Shown here piece after piece: positions 31,743 through 41,651 of a stretch of 46,633 bases of DNA (position 1 is the first letter of the stretch; each line of letters begins with the position of its first letter). The notes below the pieces were generated by a model, which saw nothing but the letters and a program-made list of their open reading frames with translations, searched no databases and had not been told where the DNA came from. The translations under genes and the position numbers were made by a program. The stretch spans positions 1 to 46,633 of the forward strand of contig CAYNLW010000009.1 of assembly GCA_964398195.1 (NCBI GenBank), read 5' to 3'. Origin of the DNA: RFPI01 sp964398195 (GTDB taxonomy: Bacteria > Pseudomonadota > Gammaproteobacteria > Burkholderiales > Methylophilaceae).

Positions 31743-34031
31743 GACTAGCGTATTGGAAGCAGCAGTAGAGGAAGGCGCAGGGTCGCTGGTTTGGTCAAAA
31801 TGCAGCACGATTTTGTCGCTGTCATCAATATCCACATCGACATGACCGCCATTGGCCAGACGACCGAATAATAATTCATCTGCCAAAGCGCGACGTATGG
31901 TGTCTTGTATCAAGCGTGCCATCGGTCTGGCGCCCATCAATGGATCAAAGCCTTTCTTGGCCAGATATTGACGTAAAGCATCGCTGAACGAGGCCTCGAC
32001 TTTTTTCTCTTGTAATTGATTTTCTAGTTGCATCAAGAATTTATCCACCACACGGGCAATCACCACTTCAGATAGCGCTGAGAAGGAGACAATAGCGTCT
32101 AAACGATTGCGGAATTCTGGGGTAAATAAGCGTTTGATTTCCGCCATCTCATCGCCATTGGCGCCCGCTTGGGTAAAGCCCATGCTGTTCTTGGATAAAG
32201 ACTCAGCGCCAGCGTTGGTGGTCATGATAATGGTGACATTACGGAAATCGGATTTGCGACCATTGTTATCGGTGAGCGTACCGTGATCCATCACTTGCAA
32301 CAGAATATTAAAGATATCTGGATGCGCTTTTTCGATTTCGTCCAATAGCAATACGCAATACGGGTGCTGATTAATCGCCTCGGTCAACAAGCCGCCTTGC
32401 TCAAAGCCGACATAGCCTGGAGGCGCGCCAATCAAGCGAGATACCGCATGACGCTCCATATATTCAGACATATCAAAGCGCACCAATTCTATGCCCAAGG
32501 TATAAGCCAGTTGTCTTGCCACTTCGGTTTTGCCCACCCCAGTTGGACCAGAGAATAAGAAAGAACCGATAGGCTTGCCTTGGTTGCCTATGCCACTACG
32601 CGCCATTTTGATAGCGGAAGCCAAAGATTCTATGGCTTTGTCTTGACCGAACACCACCGATTTCAAATCGCGTTCTAAGGTTTTAAGTGCGTGTTTGTCA
32701 TCGCTAGAGACATTTTTGGGGGGAATGCGCGCAATCTTAGATACGATATCTTCGATTTCTTTATCGCTAATGGTTTTCTTTTGTTTCGATTTAGGCAGGA
32801 TGCGCTGCGCAGCACCAGCTTCGTCTATCACGTCTATGGCCTTGTCAGGCAGATGACGATCGTTGATATATTTGGCGGATAATTCCGCTGCGCTATGCAA
32901 GGCCGCGCTGGTGTATTTCACGCCGTGGTGTTGCTCAAAGCGCGACTTCAGGCCTTTGAGTATCTCTACGGTTTCCACCACGCTAGGTTCTTCTACGTCA
33001 ATTTTTTGGAAACGACGCGATAGCGCGTGGTCTTTCTCAAAAATACCACGGAATTCTTGATAGGTGGTCGCGCCTATGCACTTCAAGCTGCCATTAGAGA
33101 GCGCCGGTTTAAGCAGATTAGAAGCGTCCAAAGTGCCACCACTGGCAGCCCCTGCACCGATCAGGGTATGAATTTCATCGATAAACAAAATGGCATTAGG
33201 CATTTCAGTCAGTTTAGACATCACCGCTTTGAGGCGCTGCTCAAAGTCGCCACGATACTTGGTGCCGGCTAATAGTGAGCCCATATCTAGCGAGTAAATC
33301 ACCGCATTGGCTAAGATTTCTGGCACGTTTTTCTCTACGATTTGGCGCGCTAAACCTTCGGCGATGGCGGTCTTGCCAACACCAGCTTCGCCCACCAAGA
33401 GCGGGTTGTTTTTACGGCGGCGGCATAGCGTTTGAATCACCCGCTCAAGTTCTTTATCGCGCCCGATAACCGGGTCTATCTTGCCTGCCAGCACTTGCTG
33501 GTTGAGATTGACGGTGTATTGGTCTAGCGGGCTATTGCCAGTGCTTTCTGGCTCGGCTTCAGGCGCGCTAGATTCGGCATTCTTGCTAGCGGCATCATTG
33601 CTTTTGCTAACGCCATGCGCGATATAGTTGACGATATCCAAGCGCGAGATGCCTTGTTGGTGCAAGAAAAATACCGCGTGCGAATCTTTCTCGCCAAAAA
33701 TCGCAACTAGCACATTGGCGCCATTGACCTCTTTTTTGCCAGATGACTGCACATGCAAAATCGCCCGTTGTATCACCCGTTGGAATCCCAATGTAGGCTG
33801 CGTATCCACTTCATCTAAGCCATCGACCACTGGGGTATGCTCATCAATATAGCCTTGCAAATCTTTGCGCAATTTTTCGATGTCCACGCCACAGGCACGC
33901 AGCACATCAGCTGCTGTGGGGTTATCTATCATGGCTAATAACAGATGCTCTACGGTAATTAGCTCATGGTGCTTTTGCCTAGCGTCCATAAATGCCATAT
34001 GCAGAGAGACTTCGAGTTCTTGCGCAATCAT
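31740..34031 (-). CDS. clpA: ClpA, ATPase subunit of the ClpAP protease
   Basis: ClpA unfolds substrates for the ClpP protease. The 763 aa comprise the N-domain, AAA1 with GEAGVGKT (214-221), AAA2 with GPTGVGKTE and a C-domain. There is no long coiled-coil middle domain, separating it from ClpB. A good ribosome site (AAGGAAA) precedes the ATG. It lies just downstream of clpS, as is standard. clpP is not in this window. Confidence 0.96.
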   Translation of the reverse strand: MIAQELEVSLHMAFMDARQKHHELITVEHLLLAMIDNPTAADVLRACGVDIEKLRKDLQGYIDEHTPVVDGLDEVDTQPTLGFQRVIQRAILHVQSSGKKEVNGANVLVAIFGEKDSHAVFFLHQQGISRLDIVNYIAHGVSKSNDAASKNAESSAPEAEPESTGNSPLDQYTVNLNQQVLAGKIDPVIGRDKELERVIQTLCRRRKNNPLLVGEAGVGKTAIAEGLARQIVEKNVPEILANAVIYSLDMGSLLAGTKYRGDFEQRLKAVMSKLTEMPNAILFIDEIHTLIGAGAASGGTLDASNLLKPALSNGSLKCIGATTYQEFRGIFEKDHALSRRFQKIDVEEPSVVETVEILKGLKSRFEQHHGVKYTSAALHSAAELSAKYINDRHLPDKAIDVIDEAGAAQRILPKSKQKKTISDKEIEDIVSKIARIPPKNVSSDDKHALKTLERDLKSVVFGQDKAIESLASAIKMARSGIGNQGKPIGSFLFSGPTGVGKTEVARQLAYTLGIELVRFDMSEYMERHAVSRLIGAPPGYVGFEQGGLLTEAINQHPYCVLLLDEIEKAHPDIFNILLQVMDHGTLTDNNGRKSDFRNVTIIMTTNAGAESLSKNSMGFTQAGANGDEMAEIKRLFTPEFRNRLDAIVSFSALSEVVIARVVDKFLMQLENQLQEKKVEASFSDALRQYLAKKGFDPLMGARPMARLIQDTIRRALADELLFGRLANGGHVDVDIDDSDKIVLHFDQTSDPAPSSTAASNTLV

Positions 34032-34109
34032 TGTGTGATTTCCTTTTTCAACCTACTTTTATTGATACTACTTTCATTCATACTACTTTAATGTCCTGCG
34101 ATTCGCTGT

Positions 34110-34421
34110 TTATACCGGTTGCATAGCGCATTGCAGCGGGTGTTGATGTTGGTTGGCAAACGCAATTACCTGATTCACTTTGGTTTCTGCGATGCCATGT
34201 GGATACACGCCACAAACCGCCGACCCTTCGGTATGCACTTTCAACATCAGTTGGGTGGCTTGCTCACGGTCTTTGGCAAAGAAACGCTGCAATACCTCCA
34301 CCACAAACTCCATGGTCGTATAGTCATCGTTTAACAAAATCACCTTATACAGTGAAGGCGGTTTGGCCTTCAACTGATTGGTCAGCAGTGCAGAATCTTC
34401 CCAATGTTTAATCGCCGCCAT
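34110..34421 (-). CDS. clpS: ClpS adaptor of the ClpAP protease
   Basis: ClpS delivers N-end-rule substrates to ClpA. The 103 aa include the core LYKVILLNDDYTTMEFVVEVL and the KVHTEGSAVCGVYPHGIAE segment, which form the pocket for N-terminal residues. It is 78 bp upstream of clpA on the same strand. Confidence 0.97.
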   Translation of the reverse strand: MAAIKHWEDSALLTNQLKAKPPSLYKVILLNDDYTTMEFVVEVLQRFFAKDREQATQLMLKVHTEGSAVCGVYPHGIAETKVNQVIAFANQHQHPLQCAMQPV

Positions 34422-34525
34422 AAGCTAACCTAAATGCTCAATTGAATGTTATTTTAAAAAAACAATTATCAGAATTACTAGTAAATATATGCTAAGCAAG
34501 CAATAAAAGCCAACGCTATCCGCCT

Positions 34526-35791
34526 TTACGCCAGTTTCAAAATTCGCACACTTTTAACAATTTTATCTTGCGTCTGTAAGATTTCCAGCGCACAGGCCTC
34601 AATTTTAATGCTGGTGCCGGCCTCTGGAATATCCTCAAATCTTTCCAAGATAAGGCCATTCAACGTTCTCGGCCCATCGAGCGGCAGATTTAGTTGTAGT
34701 TTCTTGTTTAACTCGCGCAATCCTACACTGCCATCTACTATCCAACTGCCATCTGGCTCTTGGTGCATCACACTGGCCTTGGTGGGCGACTGGGTGGTAA
34801 ATTCGCCGATAATCTCTTCTAATATGTCTTCGAGTGTCACCAACCCTTTCAGTTCACCATATTCATCTACCACCAGCGCTAAACGCTGATGTTTTTCTTG
34901 AAATTGTTGAATCTGCGAATACAGCGGCGTACCGCTAGGAATAAAATACGGCGCAATCATGGTTTCCAAAATACTGTCTAGCGACAGCTCACCATTGCGC
35001 ATTTGGTTAAAAATCTTGCGGATATGCAAGATGCCGATAATTTCCTCTTGGCTGCCTTGCCTGACTAATACCCTGGTGTGATGGCTAGTATTAATTTGAT
35101 GTAATAGTTCATCTAAAGGGGTATCAATATTAACCGCCTCAATCTGCGTGTGTGCGGTCATCACGTCGTCCACCGTGGCGTTCTCTAAATCCAACAGATT
35201 AAGCAAAATGGCGCGGTTTTTTTGCGGAATATAGTGGCCGGCCTCACTGACAATGGTGCGTAACTCGTCGGTGGAAATGGCTTGCGAGGCTTCTTTAAAA
35301 TTGACCTTGATACGCATCAACTTTAACAGCCCCTGTACAAATAAATTGGTCACCCACAACATGGGGTATAACAATCGTGTCAGCGGGTATAACACATAGC
35401 TGTAAGTGAGCGCTAATTTCTCGGCATGAGCCGCTGCAATCACTTTGGGGGTGATTTCACCAAAGATTAAAATGACCAGCGTAACGGCGAGGGTGCCTAG
35501 CCATAAACCGGTGCTGCCATCGCCTAAAATATGCTGGCTAAGATCATCGCTGATGGTGGCGATAGACACTGCTGCAAAGGTATTGCCCAGCAGAATAGCG
35601 CCTAGCAATAAATCGGTTTTATCTAATAGCAGTTGCGCTAATTTGGCGCCTTGATGACCATCATTGACCAGATGGCGTAAGCGGTAACGATTGAGCGCCA
35701 TCAGACAGGTTTCTGCACTAGAGAAAAAAGCAGAAAGTAATAACAGTAAAACTAGCAGGGTAATCTGCCCAGAAATCGAGTAAGTGTCCAA
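34526..35791 (-). CDS. CorB/CorC (HlyC/CNNM) family membrane protein
   Basis: The 421 aa have a DUF21/CNNM membrane domain (about 1-180, with SAFFSSAETCLMALNRYR and GEITPKV). Two CBS domains (about 190-335) and a C-terminal CorC/HlyC domain follow. Such YfjD/CorB-like proteins are linked to magnesium or cobalt export or resistance. The only start that includes the first helix is a TTG at 35791 with no visible ribosome site; the next Met would cut into the domain. No haemolysin role is implied. Confidence 0.88.
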   Translation of the reverse strand: MDTYSISGQITLLVLLLLLSAFFSSAETCLMALNRYRLRHLVNDGHQGAKLAQLLLDKTDLLLGAILLGNTFAAVSIATISDDLSQHILGDGSTGLWLGTLAVTLVILIFGEITPKVIAAAHAEKLALTYSYVLYPLTRLLYPMLWVTNLFVQGLLKLMRIKVNFKEASQAISTDELRTIVSEAGHYIPQKNRAILLNLLDLENATVDDVMTAHTQIEAVNIDTPLDELLHQINTSHHTRVLVRQGSQEEIIGILHIRKIFNQMRNGELSLDSILETMIAPYFIPSGTPLYSQIQQFQEKHQRLALVVDEYGELKGLVTLEDILEEIIGEFTTQSPTKASVMHQEPDGSWIVDGSVGLRELNKKLQLNLPLDGPRTLNGLILERFEDIPEAGTSIKIEACALEILQTQDKIVKSVRILKLA

Positions 35792-35884
35792 AGGGGTACG
35801 ATTAAGAAAGACAAGCCTTGAGTGTTATGTTTTGCCGCTGACTTGTCAAGACTTGTCGCGGGCTAAGCTGCTAGCTGACAAATT

Positions 35885-35917
35885 TTAATAGTTGGCAAAG
35901 CTTAATAGTTAGCAAAG
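35885..35917. repeat. 17-bp tandem repeat pair
   Basis: TTAATAGTTGGCAAAG (35885-35900) is repeated with one change at 35902-35917. It lies in the 235-bp gap between the CorB-like gene and secF. No gene was seen there. Confidence 0.75.
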
Positions 35918-35957
35918 AGAGCACTTGAATTAACCCTGCCGCGCTAACACCAGCAAT

Positions 35958-35982
35958 AAAAAAAGCCTTGTGATGCACAAGG
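35958..35982 (-). terminator. Intrinsic terminator after secF
   Basis: On the minus strand, CCTTGTG-CAT-CACAAGG forms a 7-bp perfect stem followed by a run of seven T residues (A58-A64 on the plus strand). It ends the yajC-secD-secF unit. Confidence 0.85.
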
Positions 35983-36026
35983 ATTGTTTCTATCTTGCTA
36001 GCGCTATCCACTTGCTATGCTGGAGA

Positions 36027-36962
36027 TTAGGGCATTTCAACTTGGTTGTTTTTCTTTTCTGCACCAGTCACCAAGTTCTCGCGTGACACACCTAAATATA
36101 AGGCGATAGGGCAAGCCACCAAGACTGAGGAATAGATGCCGAATAGAATGCCTATGGTGAGTGCTAGGGCAAAATTATGTAGCGTTTCACCGCCAAAAAA
36201 TAGCATAGACAGCACCATCAATTGGGTACAAAAGTGGGTGATGATGGTGCGCGACATGGTGCGGGTAATGGCATTATCAATAATCGAAGTGACCGCCACT
36301 TTTCTCATCTTGCGGAAGTTTTCACGCACGCGGTCAAATACCACCACTGACTCATTCACCGAATAACCCAATACTGCCAGCACGGCAGCCAATACAGTCA
36401 GATTAAATTCCCATTGGAAAAAGGCAAAAAAGCCCAAGATAATCACCACATCGTGCATATTGGCGATAATCGCCGCCACCGCAAAACGCCATTCAAACCG
36501 CAATGCTAGATATGCCACGATGCCCAATGAAACCAATAGCAAAGCCAATGCGCCATTTTCATACAGCTCTTGCCCGACTTGCGCGCCCACTGTTTCAACG
36601 CGGCGCATTTCTACCTGATTATCGGCCTCACGCAAGGCGTTTAACACTTGCTCGGATAATTGCGCAGAGGTGACGCCTTTCTTTAGTGGCAGACGTATCA
36701 TCACATCGCGACTGGAACCAAAGTTTTGCACAGTGGCTTCATTCAGCTTAATGCCTTCTACCGCCTGACGAATTTGCGCTAGATTAGCGGCATGCGGATA
36801 ATTCACCTCTATCACTGTGCCACCGGTAAAGTCCACGCCCAAGTTGAGACCGCGTTGCGCTAAGAAGAATACCGCCAAGATAAATGTCACCAATGAGATG
36901 GCGGTGGTTAACCGGCCATAACTCATAAAGGGAATATCGCGTTTGATTCTAAAAAATTCCAT
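36027..36962 (-). CDS. secF: SecF subunit of the SecDF-YajC complex
   Basis: SecF works with SecD, using proton flow to pull preproteins through the periplasmic side of SecYEG. The 311 aa have six expected helices, the FTGGTVIEV periplasmic start and the conserved YSVNESVVVFDRVREN membrane motif. It lies 32 bp after secD with AAGG before its ATG. Confidence 0.96.
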   Translation of the reverse strand: MEFFRIKRDIPFMSYGRLTTAISLVTFILAVFFLAQRGLNLGVDFTGGTVIEVNYPHAANLAQIRQAVEGIKLNEATVQNFGSSRDVMIRLPLKKGVTSAQLSEQVLNALREADNQVEMRRVETVGAQVGQELYENGALALLLVSLGIVAYLALRFEWRFAVAAIIANMHDVVIILGFFAFFQWEFNLTVLAAVLAVLGYSVNESVVVFDRVRENFRKMRKVAVTSIIDNAITRTMSRTIITHFCTQLMVLSMLFFGGETLHNFALALTIGILFGIYSSVLVACPIALYLGVSRENLVTGAEKKNNQVEMP

Positions 36963-36994
36963 AATATTTGCCTTATTTGCTTAACGATAGCCGC

Positions 36995-38812
36995 TTAGCC
37001 TATGGTTAATTTATTAATTTTTCGACGGTAGCCATAGATCAAATTCACCATGGCGCGTGACACCACCACCGCGCTAAACATAGAAGTCAGAATGCCCAAG
37101 ACGTGCACCACAGCAAAGCCTTTGACTGGGCCTGAACCAAACATAAACAAAGCTAAACCAGCAATCATGGTGGTGACATTGGAGTCTAAAATAGTATCGA
37201 AAGCACGGTCGTAACCCGCATGAATAGCGGCTTGTGGCGTATTGCCATAGCCGATTTCTTCGCGTATGCGTTCGTTGATCAGCACGTTGGCGTCAATCGC
37301 CATGCCCAAGGTCAAGGCAATCGCGGCCAGACCTGGCAAGGTCAGCGTGGCTTGCAACATGGATAGCAAGGCGACTAGCAACAATAGATTGATGCCTAGC
37401 GCCACGATGGAAACGCCGCCAAAAATCAAATAGTAAGCCACCATAAATAAGGCGATGGCGGCAAAGCCCCACAAGGTAGAGTGCATACCACGTTTGATAT
37501 TTTCTTCACCCATGCTTGGCCCTACTGTGCGTTCCTCGATAATTTCCATCGGTGCTGCTAGCGCGCCAGCTCTTAATAACAGAGAAATATCAGTGGCTTC
37601 TTGCACATTATTCATGCCAGAAATCTGCACGCGGCCGCCACCGATTTCTTCATTAATCACTGGGGCGGTAATCACTTCGGCTTGGCCTTTTTCTACTAAT
37701 AGAATGGCCATGCGTTTGCCTACATTGTCTTTGGTCACTTGGCGGAAAATACGTGCGCCACGGTTATCCAAAGTCACATGCACCACTGATCGACCGGTCT
37801 GCTGGTCAACACCAGGACCGGCATCGGTAATATAGTCACCGGTTAATTCAACTTTTTTCTTTAACAACATGGGCTCACCCGCACGCCCGACGAAATATTC
37901 ATCACCAAACGGCACTTGCCCTTGGCTAGCCGCTTGTAGCGTAGCGGCATCGGTTTTTTCCTCATCGACTAAGCGCACTTCCAAGGTGGCGGTACGGCCC
38001 AAGATTTCTTTTGCTTTGGCGGTGTCTTGCACCCCCGGCAACTGCACCACCACGCGATCTAAACCTTGCTGTTGTATCACCGGTTCAGCCACGCCCAATT
38101 CGTTGATACGATTGTGCAGCGTTTGCATATTCTGTTTAAGGGCAAATTCTTGAATGCGCGTTTCTGCCGCTGGGCTTAAGTTGGCACTGACATTCGCCCC
38201 ATTCGACTTGATGATTAAATCGGGATAGTCACGACTGAGAATTTTTTCTGCTTTTTCCTGTTCTTTGGCATCACTAAAGCGCACTAATATGCTTTTGCCC
38301 TCTTTGCTCACGCCAGCATAAGAGATGCGCTCTTTACGCAAAGTAGAACGGAAGTCATTCAGATAACGCTCGGTGGCTTGATTGATGGCGGACAACATAT
38401 CCACTTGCATCAAAAAGTGCACCCCACCACGCAAGTCCAAACCTAAATACATAGGCTTAGCACCCAAGTTAGCTAGCCAGTTGGGCGAACGCGAAATCAG
38501 ATTTAATGCCACCACATAGTCCTTACCCAGCTGGGTTTTCAGCGTATCTTGCGCCTTGATTTGCGTGTCGGTGTCTTTGAAACGCGCTTTAATGCCGGTC
38601 TTGTCCATGACGATGGCGTCATAGCGGATATTGGCTTGTTTTAATGCGGATTCAACCGATTGCATGCTTTGGCCATCTAGTTTGCCTATATTTTTGGCTA
38701 GGCTGACTTGCACCGCTGGTGCCTCGCCAAACAGATTGGGCACGGAATAAAGCAAGCCGAGCAACACCGCAGTGACGACCAGCAGATACTTCCAAAGGGG
38801 GTAACGATTCAT
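36995..38812 (-). CDS. secD: SecD subunit of the SecDF-YajC complex
   Basis: The 605 aa comprise an N-terminal helix, a large periplasmic P1 domain (LGLDLRGGVHFLMQVD onward, with the IQGLDRVVVQLPGV-type segment) and a five-helix C-terminal membrane domain. That domain contains LTLPGLAAIALTLGMAIDANVLINERIREE. Length is normal. Gene order yajC-secD-secF is standard. Confidence 0.97.
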   Translation of the reverse strand: MNRYPLWKYLLVVTAVLLGLLYSVPNLFGEAPAVQVSLAKNIGKLDGQSMQSVESALKQANIRYDAIVMDKTGIKARFKDTDTQIKAQDTLKTQLGKDYVVALNLISRSPNWLANLGAKPMYLGLDLRGGVHFLMQVDMLSAINQATERYLNDFRSTLRKERISYAGVSKEGKSILVRFSDAKEQEKAEKILSRDYPDLIIKSNGANVSANLSPAAETRIQEFALKQNMQTLHNRINELGVAEPVIQQQGLDRVVVQLPGVQDTAKAKEILGRTATLEVRLVDEEKTDAATLQAASQGQVPFGDEYFVGRAGEPMLLKKKVELTGDYITDAGPGVDQQTGRSVVHVTLDNRGARIFRQVTKDNVGKRMAILLVEKGQAEVITAPVINEEIGGGRVQISGMNNVQEATDISLLLRAGALAAPMEIIEERTVGPSMGEENIKRGMHSTLWGFAAIALFMVAYYLIFGGVSIVALGINLLLLVALLSMLQATLTLPGLAAIALTLGMAIDANVLINERIREEIGYGNTPQAAIHAGYDRAFDTILDSNVTTMIAGLALFMFGSGPVKGFAVVHVLGILTSMFSAVVVSRAMVNLIYGYRRKINKLTIG

Positions 38813-38848
38813 GGATGAACTCGCTAAAGAATAGGTAAGAAAAGGGGC

Positions 38849-39169
38849 TTATTTGCTTTTTGCGGCAGCTTTATCTAATTTGGCTTGGACAGATTGTTTC
38901 TGCACTTTAATCACCACGCCACTGGCAATTTCTAAACTGACGATATCGTTATCAATTTTATCGACCTTGCCTATGATGCCGCTGGCTGTTGAGACTTCAT
39001 CGCCCTTTTTTAATTCCGCCAGCATGGCGCGTTGCGCTTTGGCTTGTTTAAGCTGAGGTCTGAGCAACAGAAAATAGAACAACACAAAAATAATCAGAAA
39101 CGGGAACATGCCCTCTAATAGACTAGGTGCGGCATCTTGGCCAGCAGCGTATGCGTTAGTAATCAACAT
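38849..39169 (-). CDS. yajC: YajC, Sec translocase accessory subunit
   Basis: The 106-aa single-span protein contains FLIIFVLFYFLLLRPQLKQAKAQ followed by the soluble LKKGDEVSTASGIIGKV domain. It associates with SecDF. It is the first gene of the leftward yajC-secD-secF unit, 37 bp before secD. Confidence 0.96.
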   Translation of the reverse strand: MLITNAYAAGQDAAPSLLEGMFPFLIIFVLFYFLLLRPQLKQAKAQRAMLAELKKGDEVSTASGIIGKVDKIDNDIVSLEIASGVVIKVQKQSVQAKLDKAAAKSK

Positions 39170-39248
39170 ATTGAACTCTCTCTAGGTGCTTTAATTTGGG
39201 TTGAAGATAAAAAAAGAGGCGAATTTTAACATACTAACGCTTGAATTA

Positions 39249-40355
39249 TCATTCAGCGCCAGACTGCCTTGCCGCCAATGCTTGTTGCTTAAATTGATGA
39301 AATTGATCTTGCTCTATGGCCTGCCGCATGCCTGCCATCAGCTGCTGGTAGTAGTGCAAATTGTGTATGGTATTCAGTCTGGAACCTAGCATTTCGCCAA
39401 CGCGGAATAGGTGGTGCAAATAGGCGCGCGAAAAGTGTTGGCAGGTGTAGCAGCTACACTCACTGTCAATCGGGCGCTGATCTTGTCGATAGCGCGCGTT
39501 TTTTAGCTTGATATCGCCATGCCGAGTAAATAACCAGCCATTGCGTGCATTGCGGGTAGGCATCACACAGTCAAACATATCCACACCATAGCTGACCGCA
39601 TCTAATAAGTCCTCTGGCGTGCCCACACCCATTAGATAGCGCGGTTTGTCCTGTGGCAATTTGGGGGCGCTATGCGCCAAGATGCGCAACATATCATCTT
39701 TAGGCTCACCCACTGAAAGCCCGCCTATGGCATAGCCATCAAAGCCAATATCCATCAGCCCAGCCAGCGAGTCATCGCGTAGCTGCTCATACATACCGCC
39801 TTGCAAGATACCAAATAGCGCATTTGGGTTGCCTTGGTGCGCTTGTTTGCTGCGTTTAGCCCAACGCAGGCTGAGCTGCATAGAGTCTGCCGCTTGCTGT
39901 TGGCTGGCGGGATAGGGGGTGCACTCGTCAAAAATCATGACAATATCGCTATTCAACACGCGCTGAATCCGCATGGATTCTTCTGGGGTTAAAAAACAAC
40001 TATCGCCATTGATGGGGGAGCGGAATTGCACCCCTTGTTCGGAAATTTTTCTTAATGCCCCCAAGCTCCAAACTTGAAAGCCACCTGAATCGGTTAGTAT
40101 CGGACCATCCCAAGCAATAAACTGATGCAAGCCACCAAACTGTTGTATGACTTCAAGACCAGGGCGTAGCCATAAATGAAAGGTATTACCAAGAATAATG
40201 TGCGCGCCAATATCGCGAATTTCATTGGGCGATAGCGATTTCACCGCGCCATAAGTGCCTACCGGCATAAATGCTGGGGTTTCTACTACGCCGTGGGCTA
40301 GCGATAATTGCCCGCGTCTGGCTGCGCCACTTTGATGAGAAAGCTTAAATTGCAT
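39249..40355 (-). CDS. tgt: tRNA-guanine transglycosylase
   Basis: Tgt swaps guanine-34 for preQ1 in tRNAs with GUN anticodons (queuosine pathway). The 368 aa include TDSGGFQVWSL (catalytic aspartate region), GVGTPEDLLDAV and the zinc cluster CSCYTC with a downstream His. tgt-yajC-secD-secF order is common, but the usual upstream queA is not present before the scaffold gap. Confidence 0.96.
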   Translation of the reverse strand: MQFKLSHQSGAARRGQLSLAHGVVETPAFMPVGTYGAVKSLSPNEIRDIGAHIILGNTFHLWLRPGLEVIQQFGGLHQFIAWDGPILTDSGGFQVWSLGALRKISEQGVQFRSPINGDSCFLTPEESMRIQRVLNSDIVMIFDECTPYPASQQQAADSMQLSLRWAKRSKQAHQGNPNALFGILQGGMYEQLRDDSLAGLMDIGFDGYAIGGLSVGEPKDDMLRILAHSAPKLPQDKPRYLMGVGTPEDLLDAVSYGVDMFDCVMPTRNARNGWLFTRHGDIKLKNARYRQDQRPIDSECSCYTCQHFSRAYLHHLFRVGEMLGSRLNTIHNLHYYQQLMAGMRQAIEQDQFHQFKQQALAARQSGAE

Positions 40356-40499
40356 AGAAAGGGACTCATATTACCGGCATAGGCCGGCCAAAAATCAAAG
40401 TGGCGATACTATCACAAACAGGCGCAAGCCTCGCTCACCAACCCAGCGCAAACTGGTTCACCAACTGATAAAAACTTCCCTATGAACTGCGCTTAGGTG

Positions 40500-40519
40500 A
40501 CAGCCAGCTGACTGGCTGT
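40500..40519. repeat. 8-bp perfect hairpin at the contig edge
   Basis: ACAGCCAG-CTGA-CTGGCTGT. The 55-bp duplication flanking the N gap begins inside its loop (40509). The rest of 40356-40499 shows no gene. Confidence 0.7.
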
Positions 40520-40718
40520 GCAATGCTTTTCAAGCCTTTTGTTTGGGGCTTTGTTATACTGTCNNNNNNNNNNNNNNNNNNNNNNNNNNNNNNNNNNNNN
40601 NNNNNNNNNNNNNNNNNNNNNNNNNNNNNNNNNNNNNNNNNNNNNNNNNNNNNNNNNNNNNNNTGACTGGCTGTGCAATGCTTTTCAAGCCTTTTGTTTG
40701 GGGCTTTGTTATACTGTC
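40509..40718. other. Scaffold gap: 100 Ns flanked by an identical 55-bp sequence
   Basis: Ns fill 40564-40663. The 55 bases before (40509-40563) and after (40664-40718) are identical. This is what an unmerged contig join looks like when an assembler's k-mer length is 55, and 100 is a placeholder size. The two contig ends probably overlap and the gap may be zero; a true tandem repeat or missing sequence cannot be excluded. Confidence 0.9.
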
Positions 40719-40744
40719 AGGATATTGTTCTGTTTAGGTTTAGC

Positions 40745-41521
40745 ATGGTTGAAAAAAATAATTCTTTACGCAAGCGTAACGGTGATTTAAAGAAAACCCT
40801 CCCGCAACGCGGCATTTATCTACTGCCCAATCTATTTACTGTGACCTCTTTGTTCGCCGGGTTTTATGCCATTGTGCAGGCCATGAATGGCAAGTTTGAG
40901 CACGCTGCCGTGGCGATATTCTTAGCCATGGTAATGGATGGTTTGGACGGTCGTGTGGCTAGGCTGACCAATACACAAAGCGCGTTTGGTGCGGAATTTG
41001 ATAGCTTGGCCGATATGGTCTCGTTTGGCGTTGCCCCTGCCTTAGTGCTATATGTTTGGGCTTTGCAGCCTATGGGCAAGCTGGGTTGGTTGGCCGCCTT
41101 TGTTTATTGTGCCTGCGCCGCTTTGCGCTTGGCGCGCTTTAATACCAAATTAGATAGCTCTGATAAACGCTATTTTCAAGGGCTACCCAGTCCCGCTGCG
41201 GCTTCTTTATTAGCCGGTTTAATTTATTTTTGTTTTGATAATGGCATCACCGGAGACGCGGTATATGCACCTTGGTTTAAGATGAAATGGGTGGCTTGGG
41301 GAATTACTGTGTTTGCTGGGTTGACCATGATAAGCAATATAAAATTTTATAGTGGCAAAGATATCAACCTGCGCGAGAGTGTGCCATTTGTGGTGATTTT
41401 TGTCTTTGTGATTATTATGGCCTTTGTGTCTTACAGCCCTGCTGAAGTGCTTTTTGGCGGTGCTTTTATTTATGCGCTATCTGGCTATGCGGCCAGCTTA
41501 TTCAAGGGTAAACAAAATTAG
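40745..41521 (+). CDS. pssA: Phosphatidylserine synthase
   Basis: PssA condenses CDP-diacylglycerol with serine, leading to phosphatidylethanolamine. The 258-aa membrane protein has the full CDP-alcohol phosphotransferase motif DG-x2-AR-x8-G-x3-D-x3-D (DGRVAR...GAEFDSLAD). The start at 40745 (MVEKNNSLRKRNG) is preferred; an upstream ATG at 40673 lies in the duplicated gap flank. It precedes leuA, a betaproteobacterial pairing, but the usual ilv and psd genes are absent. Confidence 0.93.
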   Translation: MVEKNNSLRKRNGDLKKTLPQRGIYLLPNLFTVTSLFAGFYAIVQAMNGKFEHAAVAIFLAMVMDGLDGRVARLTNTQSAFGAEFDSLADMVSFGVAPALVLYVWALQPMGKLGWLAAFVYCACAALRLARFNTKLDSSDKRYFQGLPSPAAASLLAGLIYFCFDNGITGDAVYAPWFKMKWVAWGITVFAGLTMISNIKFYSGKDINLRESVPFVVIFVFVIIMAFVSYSPAEVLFGGAFIYALSGYAASLFKGKQN

Positions 41522-41651
41522 CTGCAAGCTGGCTGGTTGATGGACGACTTCAGAAAACCTGCTAAGCCTTTGCCATATCATCAATAAAATTTATTGTTTT
41601 CATAAAGTTATTCAAATAACAGTTAAACAAAAGCATGTTATGATTGAAGCC

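Noticed and set aside
40493..40790. ORFs running through the N stretch
   Set aside because: They exist only because Ns carry no stop codons; the flanks are a duplicated contig end.
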